Below, one piece after another: positions 7,982 to 16,103 of a stretch of DNA of 64,000 nucleotides; the first letter of the stretch is position 1; every line of letters starts with the position of its first letter. The position numbers and the translations under genes were made by a program. Below the pieces are notes generated by a model. It did not search any database and had not been told where the DNA came from. It worked only from the letters and a program-made list of their open reading frames with translations. This DNA comes from CAYYKK01 sp046351395 (GTDB lineage: Bacteria > Myxococcota_A > Polyangia > Polyangiales > Polyangiaceae), in contig JAXLYP010000025.1 of the NCBI GenBank assembly GCA_046351395.1, forward strand, positions 107,279-171,278, read 5' to 3'.

Positions 7982-8842
7982 CTATGCGGCGCGGCGCCCC
8001 GTGACGATCCACGTGGCAGACGGGAGGGTGACGCCCGCGGGGCGGAGGTGCCGACCGAACGCTTCGCGAACGGCTTCCCGCGCGGAGGCGCGCGTCGCGT
8101 CGTCGAGCTCGGAGAGCGCTCGACCGAGGGGACCGATCTGGAGCGAGAGGTTCACCGCGCTCTCGAGGTCGCCTTGACCTGCGACGACGATGTCGGCGTC
8201 GCGCGGCGCGACCACGACGTCCTCGAAGCCCGCACCCTCGAGCACGCCACGGACGCGTTGCTCGTCCGCGAACCCGAACGGGCCGGGCGCGTCCGGCGGG
8301 GGCGGCGGCGGCAGTTCGGGGAGGAACTTCGCCGCGGCCTCGAGCGGGAGGACGAACGACGGGTTGTCGCGCATCGCGCGCCAGCAGACGAACCCGACCC
8401 GGCCGCCGGGCTTGAGCGCCCCGCGCAAGTTCGCGAACGCCGCGGTGGGGTCGGCGAAGAACATGACGCCGAACCGCGAAAACACGGCGTCGAACGACGT
8501 CGGCTCGAACGCGAACGTCTGCGCGTCCCCGCGCTCGAAGCGGAGGTTGTCGATCCCCGCGGCGCGCTCGCGCGCCCGACCGAGGAGCGGAGTCGAGAGG
8601 TCCACACCGAGGACGCGCCCCGGCCTTACGCGGCCGGCGAGGGCGAGAGAGGTCGCTCCGGCGCCACACCCCACGTCGAGCACGTCGGCGCCCGGTGCGA
8701 GACCGAGCGCGTCCATCACGGCGAGGCCGAAGGGCTCGAGCTGCGCGTCGAGGTCCCGCTGCATCGCGACCCACTTCGGGCCCGCTTGCTCGTCCCAATA
8801 CGTAGCTTGATCCCGGTTCGGCCCGTCGGTCGTGTTCGCCAT
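7982..8842 (-). CDS. Class I SAM-dependent methyltransferase
   Basis: A 286-residue protein with the SAM-binding motif I VLDVGCGAGATSLAL (about 54-68), the acidic end of strand beta2 (GVDLS, about 79-83), motif II with GDAQ, and motif III GALKPGGRVGFV. It resembles the UbiE/COQ5-like and Methyltransf_25/11 group of small-molecule methyltransferases. A proline run (LPPPPPPD) interrupts the C-terminal half. It precedes the glycosyltransferase/CapK gene by 80 nt on the same strand, so it may start that transcript, but nothing in the sequence fixes the substrate. It is divergent from the zinc-ribbon gene at 8923. Confidence 0.88.
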   Translation of the reverse strand: MANTTDGPNRDQATYWDEQAGPKWVAMQRDLDAQLEPFGLAVMDALGLAPGADVLDVGCGAGATSLALAGRVRPGRVLGVDLSTPLLGRARERAAGIDNLRFERGDAQTFAFEPTSFDAVFSRFGVMFFADPTAAFANLRGALKPGGRVGFVCWRAMRDNPSFVLPLEAAAKFLPELPPPPPPDAPGPFGFADEQRVRGVLEGAGFEDVVVAPRDADIVVAGQGDLESAVNLSLQIGPLGRALSELDDATRASAREAVREAFGRHLRPAGVTLPSATWIVTGRRAA

Positions 8843-8922
8843 GGCCTCTCCGTAGCGCCGCGCCCCGCCGGGCGGTAGGGATCGCCCTTCTTTCGGCGCC
8901 CCGCTCCTGGTACCCGGGACGG

Positions 8923-9240
8923 ATGATCTGCAGCCGGTGCAAGCAGGACTTCGATCAGCGGGCGATGCAGCTCTCCCCTCAGGGGGACTGGCTGTGCTCG
9001 GCCTGCGGCAGCACGGTGATGTTCGAGGTCGCGAAGGGCGGCGCCTCCGCGACCTACGCGCGAGGCATGATCGTCATCGGTCTCGCGATCTCGGGGGCCG
9101 GCGTCTACTTCGCGATTCGAACCACCGGGCGGTACGGCTTCCTCTCGACTGGCGCGTACGCGGGCTTCGGCGCGGTGGTCGTCCTCGGGTTGATCATCGC
9201 GGGCGTCGGCTTGCTGATGGGGTTGCGAAAGAAGGCGTGA
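8923..9240 (+). CDS. Small zinc-ribbon protein with two membrane segments
   Basis: A 105-residue protein. The N-terminus has two CxxC pairs, Cys3/Cys6 and Cys25/Cys28, spaced as a zinc ribbon. It is followed by two hydrophobic helices (about residues 47-67 and 79-100) and a short basic tail (RKKA). Such zinc-ribbon plus two-TM proteins are common in Myxococcota but have no assigned function. The ribbon should sit in the cytoplasm. It is 78 nt upstream of a kinase gene on the same strand and divergent from the methyltransferase gene, with 80 nt between the two start codons. Confidence 0.75.
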   Translation: MICSRCKQDFDQRAMQLSPQGDWLCSACGSTVMFEVAKGGASATYARGMIVIGLAISGAGVYFAIRTTGRYGFLSTGAYAGFGAVVVLGLIIAGVGLLMGLRKKA

Positions 9241-9318
9241 GCCTCGCGCTCGTGACGCGCGTACGCCCCGCTCGGCCCGGGGATCCCTCCGCCCTCGGCC
9301 GAGGGGGTAAGAGGGCGC

Positions 9319-10995
9319 GTGCGCGAGGGTGACGTCATCGAGCAGCGGTTCCGACTCGGGCGGCGCGCGGGCGCTGGTGCGATGGGCGTCGTCTACCTCG
9401 CGGACGATGCGCGCACCGGCAGGCCCGTCGCCGTGAAGGTCCTCCGCGCGTCCGACAGCTCGGACACCGCTCGGTTCGAGAGGGAGGTCGACCTCCTCGT
9501 CGCGCTCCAACACCCGAGCGTCGTTCGGTACGTCGCGCACGGGCGCACGCCCGCCGGCGAGCCCTGGCTCGCGATGGAGTGGCTCGCGGGCGAGACGCTG
9601 AAGGAGCGGTTCGAGCGCGCGCCCCTCGATCTGCGCGAGATCGTCGACGTCGGGCTCGCCGTCGCGAGCGCGCTCGCGGGGGCGCACGCTCGAGGCGTCG
9701 TGCATCGGGACGTGAAGCCGGCGAACGTCTTCTTGTGCGCCGGCTCGACCGATACCGTCAAATTGCTTGACTTTGGGATCGCGCGCCTCCGGCGGTGGAA
9801 TGGCAAGACCGCCGCGCAGCTCACCGAGGCGGGCGCCGCCATCGGGACGCCCGCGTACATGTCCCCGGAGCAGGCCCGCGGCGACGATGTCGGCGCGCCG
9901 AGCGATGTGTTCTCCCTGGGCGTCGTCCTGTTCCAGCTCGTCGCGGGCAACCTCCCCTTCGCGTCGGACGACATGGTGGAGTCGCTCCTCCGCCTGACGC
10001 GCGAGCGCGCCCCGCGCCTCGGCGAGGTGGCCCCGCGGGTCCCGCCACCGTTCGCCGCCCTCGTCGACGCGATGCTCGAGCCGGTACCCGCGGCGCGCCC
10101 CGAGATGCTCTCCGTTTTCGGGGGACTCGACCGGATCCGCACCGACATGGGTCCAGGATCGGCGCGCCCGCTCGTCGCGTCCGTGCGCGCGAAGGCCACC
10201 GTGTCCCTGGGCCTCCCCACCGCGCAGATCTCCCCCCCGGGACGCGACCCGAGCGCGCAGAGGAGCGGTTCGCGCGCGATCGCCCTCGCGGGCGCGGCCG
10301 CCGTGGTCGTCGGCGGAGCGATCGCGATCGGGCTCGCCGTGCGAAACTCGAACCATCCAGAGCCCCGCAGGCAATCGGCGGCGGCGCCGAGCGGCGCGCG
10401 GCCCCCCGCCGCGACCGCGCAGCCTGGGCCCTCCGCCGCAGAGCCCAGCGCCTCCGCCTCGACGGGCGCCGGGCGCTTCGGCTTCTGTCCGGCAGCGATG
10501 GCGGCCTGCGACCCCCTCGCGCTCGACGCACACGCGGCCGAGCCCATGGACGTCCTCGCGGCGTGCGTGGAGAGCGCCCATCGACACCTCCCGACCGCGA
10601 GGCTCACGGGGTTTCGGGGGAGGGTGGGCGGCGGGAAAATCGATCAGGCGCGCGACGGCGCGTCCGAGTGCGACTTCGTGGACGGCGACGGAAGGTTTCG
10701 CCCAATCATCATCAACGCCGACCAGCTCTCCGTTCCCGCGCCGCCGCCCATCACCATGCAACTCGAGCCGGCGCAGCGCACCTTCCTGCCCGAGAGGCCA
10801 CCCTGCGCGTTCGCCACCGCGTGGGCGGCGGCGTCCGCCGATCTCGTCGACCCGGCGGCCACGTTTGCCTATGCGCTGTGCGACGACCCCGATGGGGGAA
10901 CCTATCCGTGCTGGCGATTCGACGTTCCGCGTCGCGCCGTCTCCGTCGACGCCTCGACGTGCGCGGTGCGCCGCTCGACGGCGATGGAGCCGTGA
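9319..10995 (+). CDS. Ser/Thr protein kinase with one TM segment and a Cys-containing exported domain
   Basis: 558 residues from a GTG start. The kinase domain spans about 10-265: glycine loop GAGAMG (18-23), catalytic Lys40, HRDVKPAN (129-136), DFG (151-153), GTPAYMSPEQ (176-185) and a Hanks-type APE variant SPE. One transmembrane helix lies near 320-341. The roughly 215 residues beyond it should be periplasmic; they contain several cysteines and no PASTA repeats, and I recognise no known fold. A Pro/Ala/Ser-rich linker joins TM and ectodomain. This is the standard layout of a membrane sensor kinase in myxobacteria. The target is unknown. Confidence 0.92.
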   Translation: MREGDVIEQRFRLGRRAGAGAMGVVYLADDARTGRPVAVKVLRASDSSDTARFEREVDLLVALQHPSVVRYVAHGRTPAGEPWLAMEWLAGETLKERFERAPLDLREIVDVGLAVASALAGAHARGVVHRDVKPANVFLCAGSTDTVKLLDFGIARLRRWNGKTAAQLTEAGAAIGTPAYMSPEQARGDDVGAPSDVFSLGVVLFQLVAGNLPFASDDMVESLLRLTRERAPRLGEVAPRVPPPFAALVDAMLEPVPAARPEMLSVFGGLDRIRTDMGPGSARPLVASVRAKATVSLGLPTAQISPPGRDPSAQRSGSRAIALAGAAAVVVGGAIAIGLAVRNSNHPEPRRQSAAAPSGARPPAATAQPGPSAAEPSASASTGAGRFGFCPAAMAACDPLALDAHAAEPMDVLAACVESAHRHLPTARLTGFRGRVGGGKIDQARDGASECDFVDGDGRFRPIIINADQLSVPAPPPITMQLEPAQRTFLPERPPCAFATAWAAASADLVDPAATFAYALCDDPDGGTYPCWRFDVPRRAVSVDASTCAVRRSTAMEP

Positions 10996-11077
10996 CGCGA
11001 TCCGGCTCGCGCTCGGCGCACAAGTCATGTGGCGGGGTGGGGCACCGGCCGAACGCGACGTTTCCTTTGGACCCCCC

Positions 11078-12232
11078 TCAGTGGCCGACGAAGGCGAGGA
11101 CGACCTCGATGACGATCAGGATCACGACGAGGACCTCGAGGTAGAAGCTCCGCGAGTGCTCGAGCTCGCCTTTCAGCATCGTGTAGACCTCGGAGGCGAG
11201 CGTGAGCTTGTCGGAGATGGACTCCTGCCAGTCGCCGACGCGGAGCCTCCGGATCGCGCCGCGGTAGGTGCGGGCGAGGTAGAAGTCGCCCGCCACCTTG
11301 ATGCTGTTGCCGATGAGATCGCTGAACTCGCGGACCTCGACGCTCCGCCGGATCACGCGGTGGGCGAGCTCGCCGTACCGCTTTCGCATGATCGAGCGCT
11401 TCTTCTCGAGGTTCGCGAGCTCCTCGTAGATGGCGCGCATGTCGTCGTCGAGCAGCCGATCGTAGTAGCGCAGCGCGAGCAGCTGCGCGTTCGCGAGCTC
11501 GAGCAGGAGCGGAATGTCGCGCGACCCGGAGGGCTCGAGGACGAGCGCAGCGTTGTAGTCGATGACCGCGAGGTCGTCCTCCAGGTACGAGTACGAACAG
11601 CCTAGGAGCTCCTCGCGCTGACGCGCGTCCAGCTTCCCGCGCGCGGTCTCGCCGGCGAGGAGCTTGCCGAGTCCGTGCCATTCGAGCACGTCGCGCGGGC
11701 CGGCGTCCCCGGCGAGCCGCTGCAGAAAGGACAGCGTGAAGGTCTCGTAGTCGTCCACGTGGTGGACACCTCGGTAGGCGGCCCGGAGCTTGGCCGAGAG
11801 CTCGTCCACGACCGTGCGCGCCGCGGCCGTGATCTCCGGCTCATCGAGCACCGCTGCGGCGACCGCGATGTACGCGGCGAGGGAGCGCTCGGGCAGCGCG
11901 ACTTCGAACGAGATCGACACGACTCCGAAATTGAAGAAGTGCGCTCGCGCCCGCGCCGTTCCGAGGAACGAGAGCGGAGCGCAGGGCCGCTCGCCGAGGT
12001 CCAGTCCGACCGGCGCCGCGCTGAATTCGAACAGGCGCTCGTGGCGGCTACCGAGCGCCATGCGCCGCGCCTCCGTCCCGGAGAGGAGCTTGAGCAGCTC
12101 GTCCAGTCGAATCTCGTCCCCGACGTCGAACAGGCGGTAGCAGACGAGAGCGCCTCGTGCGATCGCGGGGGCGCCGCCGCTCGACTCGGCGATCCCCTCG
12201 GGCGCGTACCAGCTCTGATCCAACCCCGCCAT
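11078..12232 (-). CDS. RMD1/DUF155 family protein with C-terminal membrane anchor
   Basis: 384 residues from the ATG at 12232. The upstream frame is open but Arg/Ser-rich and overlaps the opposite gene's leader, so it is rejected. Features of the RMD1/Sif2-Sif3/RMND1 family are a central HFFNFGVVSISF segment, a conserved helical region with LDDDMRAIYEELANLEKKR and SDLIGNSIKV, and a C-terminal membrane helix FYLEVLVVILIVIEVVLAFV. Eukaryotic relatives (yeast Rmd1, human RMND1) are mitochondrial or cytosolic proteins linked to translation or nitrogen-starvation responses. The bacterial role is not established. It ends convergently, 82 nt from the preceding kinase gene. Confidence 0.72.
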   Translation of the reverse strand: MAGLDQSWYAPEGIAESSGGAPAIARGALVCYRLFDVGDEIRLDELLKLLSGTEARRMALGSRHERLFEFSAAPVGLDLGERPCAPLSFLGTARARAHFFNFGVVSISFEVALPERSLAAYIAVAAAVLDEPEITAAARTVVDELSAKLRAAYRGVHHVDDYETFTLSFLQRLAGDAGPRDVLEWHGLGKLLAGETARGKLDARQREELLGCSYSYLEDDLAVIDYNAALVLEPSGSRDIPLLLELANAQLLALRYYDRLLDDDMRAIYEELANLEKKRSIMRKRYGELAHRVIRRSVEVREFSDLIGNSIKVAGDFYLARTYRGAIRRLRVGDWQESISDKLTLASEVYTMLKGELEHSRSFYLEVLVVILIVIEVVLAFVGH

Positions 12233-12350
12233 GCCGGAGCGATGGTGCCAGGTCGACGCGCCGCGCGGTAGCGCCGCGGGGGCGCGCGCCTCGGCTCGGA
12301 TCGTGATACGCACCCGAACGGGCCGGTCGGCGGGCCGGGCCCGGAACGAG

Positions 12351-13139
12351 GTGACGGGCGTGTTCGAGTTCTGGCGCCGCAGGCAGCGCGCGAAGAAGCG
12401 CGACGAAGCGTTCCCCGAGGCGTGGAAGCAGATCCTCGACCGGAACATCGCCTTCGTGAGACGCCTCGACGCGGAGGATCGCGCGGAGCTCGAGTGGCTG
12501 GTGCTCGTGTTCCTCGACGAGAAGACGTTCGAGGGGTGCGGGGGGCTCACGATCACGGACGAGATCCGCGTGACGATCGCCGCGCAAGCGTGCCTCCTCC
12601 TCCTGCACCGGGAGCACGACCTCTACCCCGAGCTCGACGTGATCCTCGTCTACCCAGCGGCGTTCCGCGCGCGCACGAAGACGGCCATCGGGGATCACGC
12701 GGTGCTCGACACGTCCTCCGATCGACTCGGCGAGGCGGGACGCGGCGTCGTCGTGCTCTCCTGGGCGGACGCGCTCGCCGGCGCGCGCAAGCCCGGAGAC
12801 GGGAAGAACGTCGTCCTTCACGAGTTCGCGCACCAGCTCGATCTCGAGGACGGCGCGATGGACGGAGCGCCCGATCTCGAGGACGGCGATCGCTACGCGT
12901 CGTGGGCGCGCGTGCTGTCGCGCGAATACGCCGATCTCGTGGAGCGCTTGCACGCCGGGCGCGGCGCGGACATCGACGCGTACGGCGCGACGAGCCCCGT
13001 CGAGTTCTTCGCCGTGCTCACCGAGGCGTTCTTCGAGAAGCCGGACACGCTCAAGGCTCGCCACCCCGCGCTCTACGACGAGCTCTCGCGGTTCTACCGA
13101 CAGGATCCGGTGGACCGGAGGCGCCGCGAGGCGTCGTGA
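12351..13139 (+). CDS. mtfA: MtfA-family zinc peptidase (M90)
   Basis: 262 residues from the GTG at 12351, preceded by GGAACGAG; a second GTG at 12360 is also possible. The gluzincin motif HEFAH (His157, Glu158, His161) is followed by a DGAMDG segment and a distal SPVEFFAVLTEAFFEKP region carrying the acidic third-ligand candidate. The C-terminus RFYRQDP is typical of MtfA. In Escherichia coli MtfA binds the repressor Mlc and has aminopeptidase-like activity; here no PTS gene is nearby, so the partner is unclear. It is 19 nt upstream of a kinase gene and probably co-transcribed with it. Confidence 0.9.
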   Translation: MTGVFEFWRRRQRAKKRDEAFPEAWKQILDRNIAFVRRLDAEDRAELEWLVLVFLDEKTFEGCGGLTITDEIRVTIAAQACLLLLHREHDLYPELDVILVYPAAFRARTKTAIGDHAVLDTSSDRLGEAGRGVVVLSWADALAGARKPGDGKNVVLHEFAHQLDLEDGAMDGAPDLEDGDRYASWARVLSREYADLVERLHAGRGADIDAYGATSPVEFFAVLTEAFFEKPDTLKARHPALYDELSRFYRQDPVDRRRREAS

Positions 13140-13158
13140 GGTAACATCGCGGGTTCTC

Positions 13159-14895
13159 GTGCCCGACGATCGGAACATCCTCTCCGAGCTCACCATCCGC
13201 CCAGGCCGTGCGGCAGCCGCCGCGCCAGTGCCCCGCCGCAAGAGGGACGACTTCGACGACGTGACGGAGATCGGGGTGAGCCGGGCGCTCCCGCCTCTCG
13301 GAGGCCGGTTCCGCGTGCTCGCCGAGCTCGGCCAGGGTGGGATGGGGACGGTGTACCGCGCGCTCGATCTCGAGACGAACCGCGAGGTCGCGCTGAAGGT
13401 TCCCCACCTGATGGGGCGGGCGATCGAGCGCCGCTTCGAGCTCGAGGTCGACGCGATCGCGACCGTCGTGAGCCCGTCGACGCTCGGGTTCGTCGCGCGC
13501 GGGAGCGCGGACGAGCCGTTCCTCGCGATGGAGCTCGTGCGCGGTGGCTCGCTCGCGCAGCGGATCGCCAAGCATGGCGCGCTCCCGGAGCGCGCAGCGA
13601 CCATCGTGGGGAGGCGCGTCGGCGCGTCCCTCGCGGCGATCCACCTGAGCGGCTGGGTCCACCGGGACGTGAAGCCGGGGAACGTCGTCCTCACGAACGA
13701 CGGCGGGGTGAAGCTCGTGGACTTCGGGCTCGCTCGCTCGACGGACGGGCCCGGCGGTGGGACGGAGACGGGTCAGCTCATCGGCACGCTCGGGTACCTC
13801 GCCCCCGAGCAGATCGGGGTGAAGCGCGTCGTCGATCCCGCGACGGACGTGTTCGCGCTCGGCGTCACGTTCTGGGAGGCGCTCACCGCGCGCAAGGCGT
13901 TCACGCGGACGATCCCGGACATCGTCGCCGGGAAATGGGCGCCCGCCGTGCACCCCGTCCTCGACGTGTCGACCCTGCGACCGCCGGTGGCGGCCGCGGT
14001 CCGCGCGCTCACCGCGATCGATCCGCGCCACCGGATCGCGGACGGGGCGCGCGCCGTCGAGCTCTTCCTGGGGCTCGACGACGAGCTCGCGCCCCTGTTC
14101 GATCTGTCGCCTTCGAAGCGCGACGCCCTCCACGACATCGTCCGCCGCTCGATGCGCGGTCCCGTGCTCGTTCGCGGCCCCTCTGGCTCGGGCAAGACGC
14201 TCGCGGCGAGCGCCGCGGCGCTCGTGATCTCGGAGATCATCGCCCCGAGCGAAATCGTGTTCGTGCGCGCCAACCCGGCGACGCGCGCGCGACCGGACGG
14301 ACACGCGCCGGAGCTCGCATCGACGCTCTCGGGGCTCGGGCTCACGAGCGCGGCGCGCGTCGTCCGCGGCGAGGCGATCGATGCGAAGCGCGGCGCGACC
14401 GAGGGCGCGCTCGTCATCCTCATCGACGACGTGAACGACCTCGACGCGCCCACGCTCGAGCGCGTCCTGCGCCTCTCCGCGCTCGGTCTCGCGCGCGTGA
14501 TCGCGACGTCGATCGGCGCTTGGACGCTCCCAGACTTCAGCGAGCTCAAGCTCTCCTCGACGATGTTCGAGAGCCCCGTGGACGGGCTGCCCCCCGCCGA
14601 GCTCACCGCGCTCGCCGCGATCGCGCGGGCGGGGCGCTCGTTCGAGCGCGTCCACGTGGACGCCGCGTTCGCCGCGCAGGGCTACGCGCCGCCCTCCCTC
14701 GAGTGGGCGGTGCACTCCGGCGTCCTCTTGGACTTCGGGGGCGGTGGGTTCGCGTTCGCGCGCGGCGCAGAGTTCGCGCGCTTACGCGCCCACGCCACAC
14801 CGTTCGGTGACGCGATCGCGAGGGAGATCGAACGGCAGCCGCAGCGCGCGCCGGACGTCACCCAGCTGCGTCGCCCCGTCACCGCCTTCGAGTGA
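13159..14895 (+). CDS. Ser/Thr protein kinase fused to a P-loop NTPase domain (cytosolic)
   Basis: 578 residues from a GTG start. The kinase domain spans about 48-305: glycine loop GQGGMG (58-63), Lys80, HRDVKPGN (168-175), DFG (188-190), GTLGYLAPEQ (209-218). The C-terminal third is a compact nucleotide-binding domain with Walker A GPSGSGKT (340-347) and Walker B LVILIDD (418-424). The remainder, to 578, has no TPR or receiver-like repeat that I can recognise. No transmembrane helix is present, so both domains should be cytosolic. Larger kinase-AAA-TPR proteins are known in myxobacteria; this short version is unusual. It lies 19 nt behind mtfA. Confidence 0.88.
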   Translation: MPDDRNILSELTIRPGRAAAAAPVPRRKRDDFDDVTEIGVSRALPPLGGRFRVLAELGQGGMGTVYRALDLETNREVALKVPHLMGRAIERRFELEVDAIATVVSPSTLGFVARGSADEPFLAMELVRGGSLAQRIAKHGALPERAATIVGRRVGASLAAIHLSGWVHRDVKPGNVVLTNDGGVKLVDFGLARSTDGPGGGTETGQLIGTLGYLAPEQIGVKRVVDPATDVFALGVTFWEALTARKAFTRTIPDIVAGKWAPAVHPVLDVSTLRPPVAAAVRALTAIDPRHRIADGARAVELFLGLDDELAPLFDLSPSKRDALHDIVRRSMRGPVLVRGPSGSGKTLAASAAALVISEIIAPSEIVFVRANPATRARPDGHAPELASTLSGLGLTSAARVVRGEAIDAKRGATEGALVILIDDVNDLDAPTLERVLRLSALGLARVIATSIGAWTLPDFSELKLSSTMFESPVDGLPPAELTALAAIARAGRSFERVHVDAAFAAQGYAPPSLEWAVHSGVLLDFGGGGFAFARGAEFARLRAHATPFGDAIAREIERQPQRAPDVTQLRRPVTAFE

Positions 14896-14975
14896 CCATC
14901 CTCCGAGACATCCCCTCGAGGGAGGTTCGATCTGCGTTGAGAGAACACGACCGATGGCCGTGGTAGCGTCGCTTC

Positions 14976-15995
14976 ATGCGAGCCTCCACCACCGCCACCG
15001 CGCTCCTTTCCGCTCTCTCGATCGTCTTCGCGGCGTGCGACGACGGCGCAGGGACGGGCGGCGCTGGCGGTGCGGGCTCATCGACCGGAACGACGGGCTC
15101 TACGTCGTCGACCGCGTCCACGACGACCGCGACGGGGACGACCAGCTCGACCTCGGGCGCGACGACGACCGCGAGCTCGGGCGGCGGGGACCCGTGCGCG
15201 AACCTCGATCCGGGGCCGTTCACGCCGACGGTGATCACGCAGAAGTTCGACGGCAGCGAGGACTTCACGTTCGACGACGCGGGCGGCATCGTCTCACGCG
15301 CGGGCAACGCCATCATCCGCGTCGACGCGAACGACATGGCGACGACGATCGGCACCCTGCCCCAGAGCTCTTACGGACTTCGCTACGGGCCCACGAAGGA
15401 TCTCTTCATCGCCCTGCCGAACGCCGGCAAGATCGTGAAGGTGACGCAGGCGGGCATGGCCAGCGACTTCGCCACGGGATTGTCGGGTCCGAACGGCGTC
15501 TACCCGGATCTCGCGGGCAACCTCTGGGTCACCGAGTTCTCGGGGGGTCGAGTCATCAAGGTCGACCCGATGGGAGCGAAGACGACCATCGTCCAAGGAC
15601 AGTCGTCCCCGAACGGCGTCGTCCTGGACTCGGCGCGGAACGTCCTCTTCTACACGGGCTACAGCGCCGGCAAGCTGTTCCGCGTCGATCCCGCCGGAGG
15701 CACGCCCACCGAGGTCGGCGGCGTCAACGGCGCGGCGCTGGACGGCCTGACGCTCGACGAGTGCGGCAACGTCTACGCGGTGGATCAGGGCAACTCGAGG
15801 GTTTATCGCTTCCTGCTCGACGCGAGCGGGAACCTCGTCGGCACGCCAGAGCTCCTCGCGAACTTCCCGCAAAACGTCGCGAACGCGCAGTTCGGTCAGA
15901 CCGGGTTCGACCCGCACACGCTCTATCTCGCGGGTAACCCCGGGGTCGTCTACGCGATCGCCGTGGGCGTGGGCGGCGCCCCTATTCCGCCCTGA
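14976..15995 (+). CDS. Lipoprotein with SMP-30/NHL-like beta-propeller
   Basis: 339 residues. A signal peptide ends in a lipobox with Cys21 (FAAC), followed by a Gly/Ser/Thr-rich linker (about 24-71) typical of myxobacterial surface lipoproteins. The rest consists of repeated strands such as GLSGPNGVYPDLAGNLWVTE and SSPNGVVLDSARNVLFYT, the pattern of SGL/NHL six-bladed propellers. No catalytic residue set can be called with certainty. It may bind a ligand or protein, or act as a lactonase-like enzyme. The preceding 80 nt has no recognised signal. It ends 108 nt from the convergent kinase gene. Confidence 0.82.
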   Translation: MRASTTATALLSALSIVFAACDDGAGTGGAGGAGSSTGTTGSTSSTASTTTATGTTSSTSGATTTASSGGGDPCANLDPGPFTPTVITQKFDGSEDFTFDDAGGIVSRAGNAIIRVDANDMATTIGTLPQSSYGLRYGPTKDLFIALPNAGKIVKVTQAGMASDFATGLSGPNGVYPDLAGNLWVTEFSGGRVIKVDPMGAKTTIVQGQSSPNGVVLDSARNVLFYTGYSAGKLFRVDPAGGTPTEVGGVNGAALDGLTLDECGNVYAVDQGNSRVYRFLLDASGNLVGTPELLANFPQNVANAQFGQTGFDPHTLYLAGNPGVVYAIAVGVGGAPIPP

Positions 15996-16103
15996 GCGGC
16001 CCGACGAACGAACGAGCTATTGAACTCTTCGGGGGGCACGACCCGGCCGAATTGGAAGAGAACGGCCGGCGAGGAGCCCAGGGATGATTGTCTGTCTCGG
16101 GCG

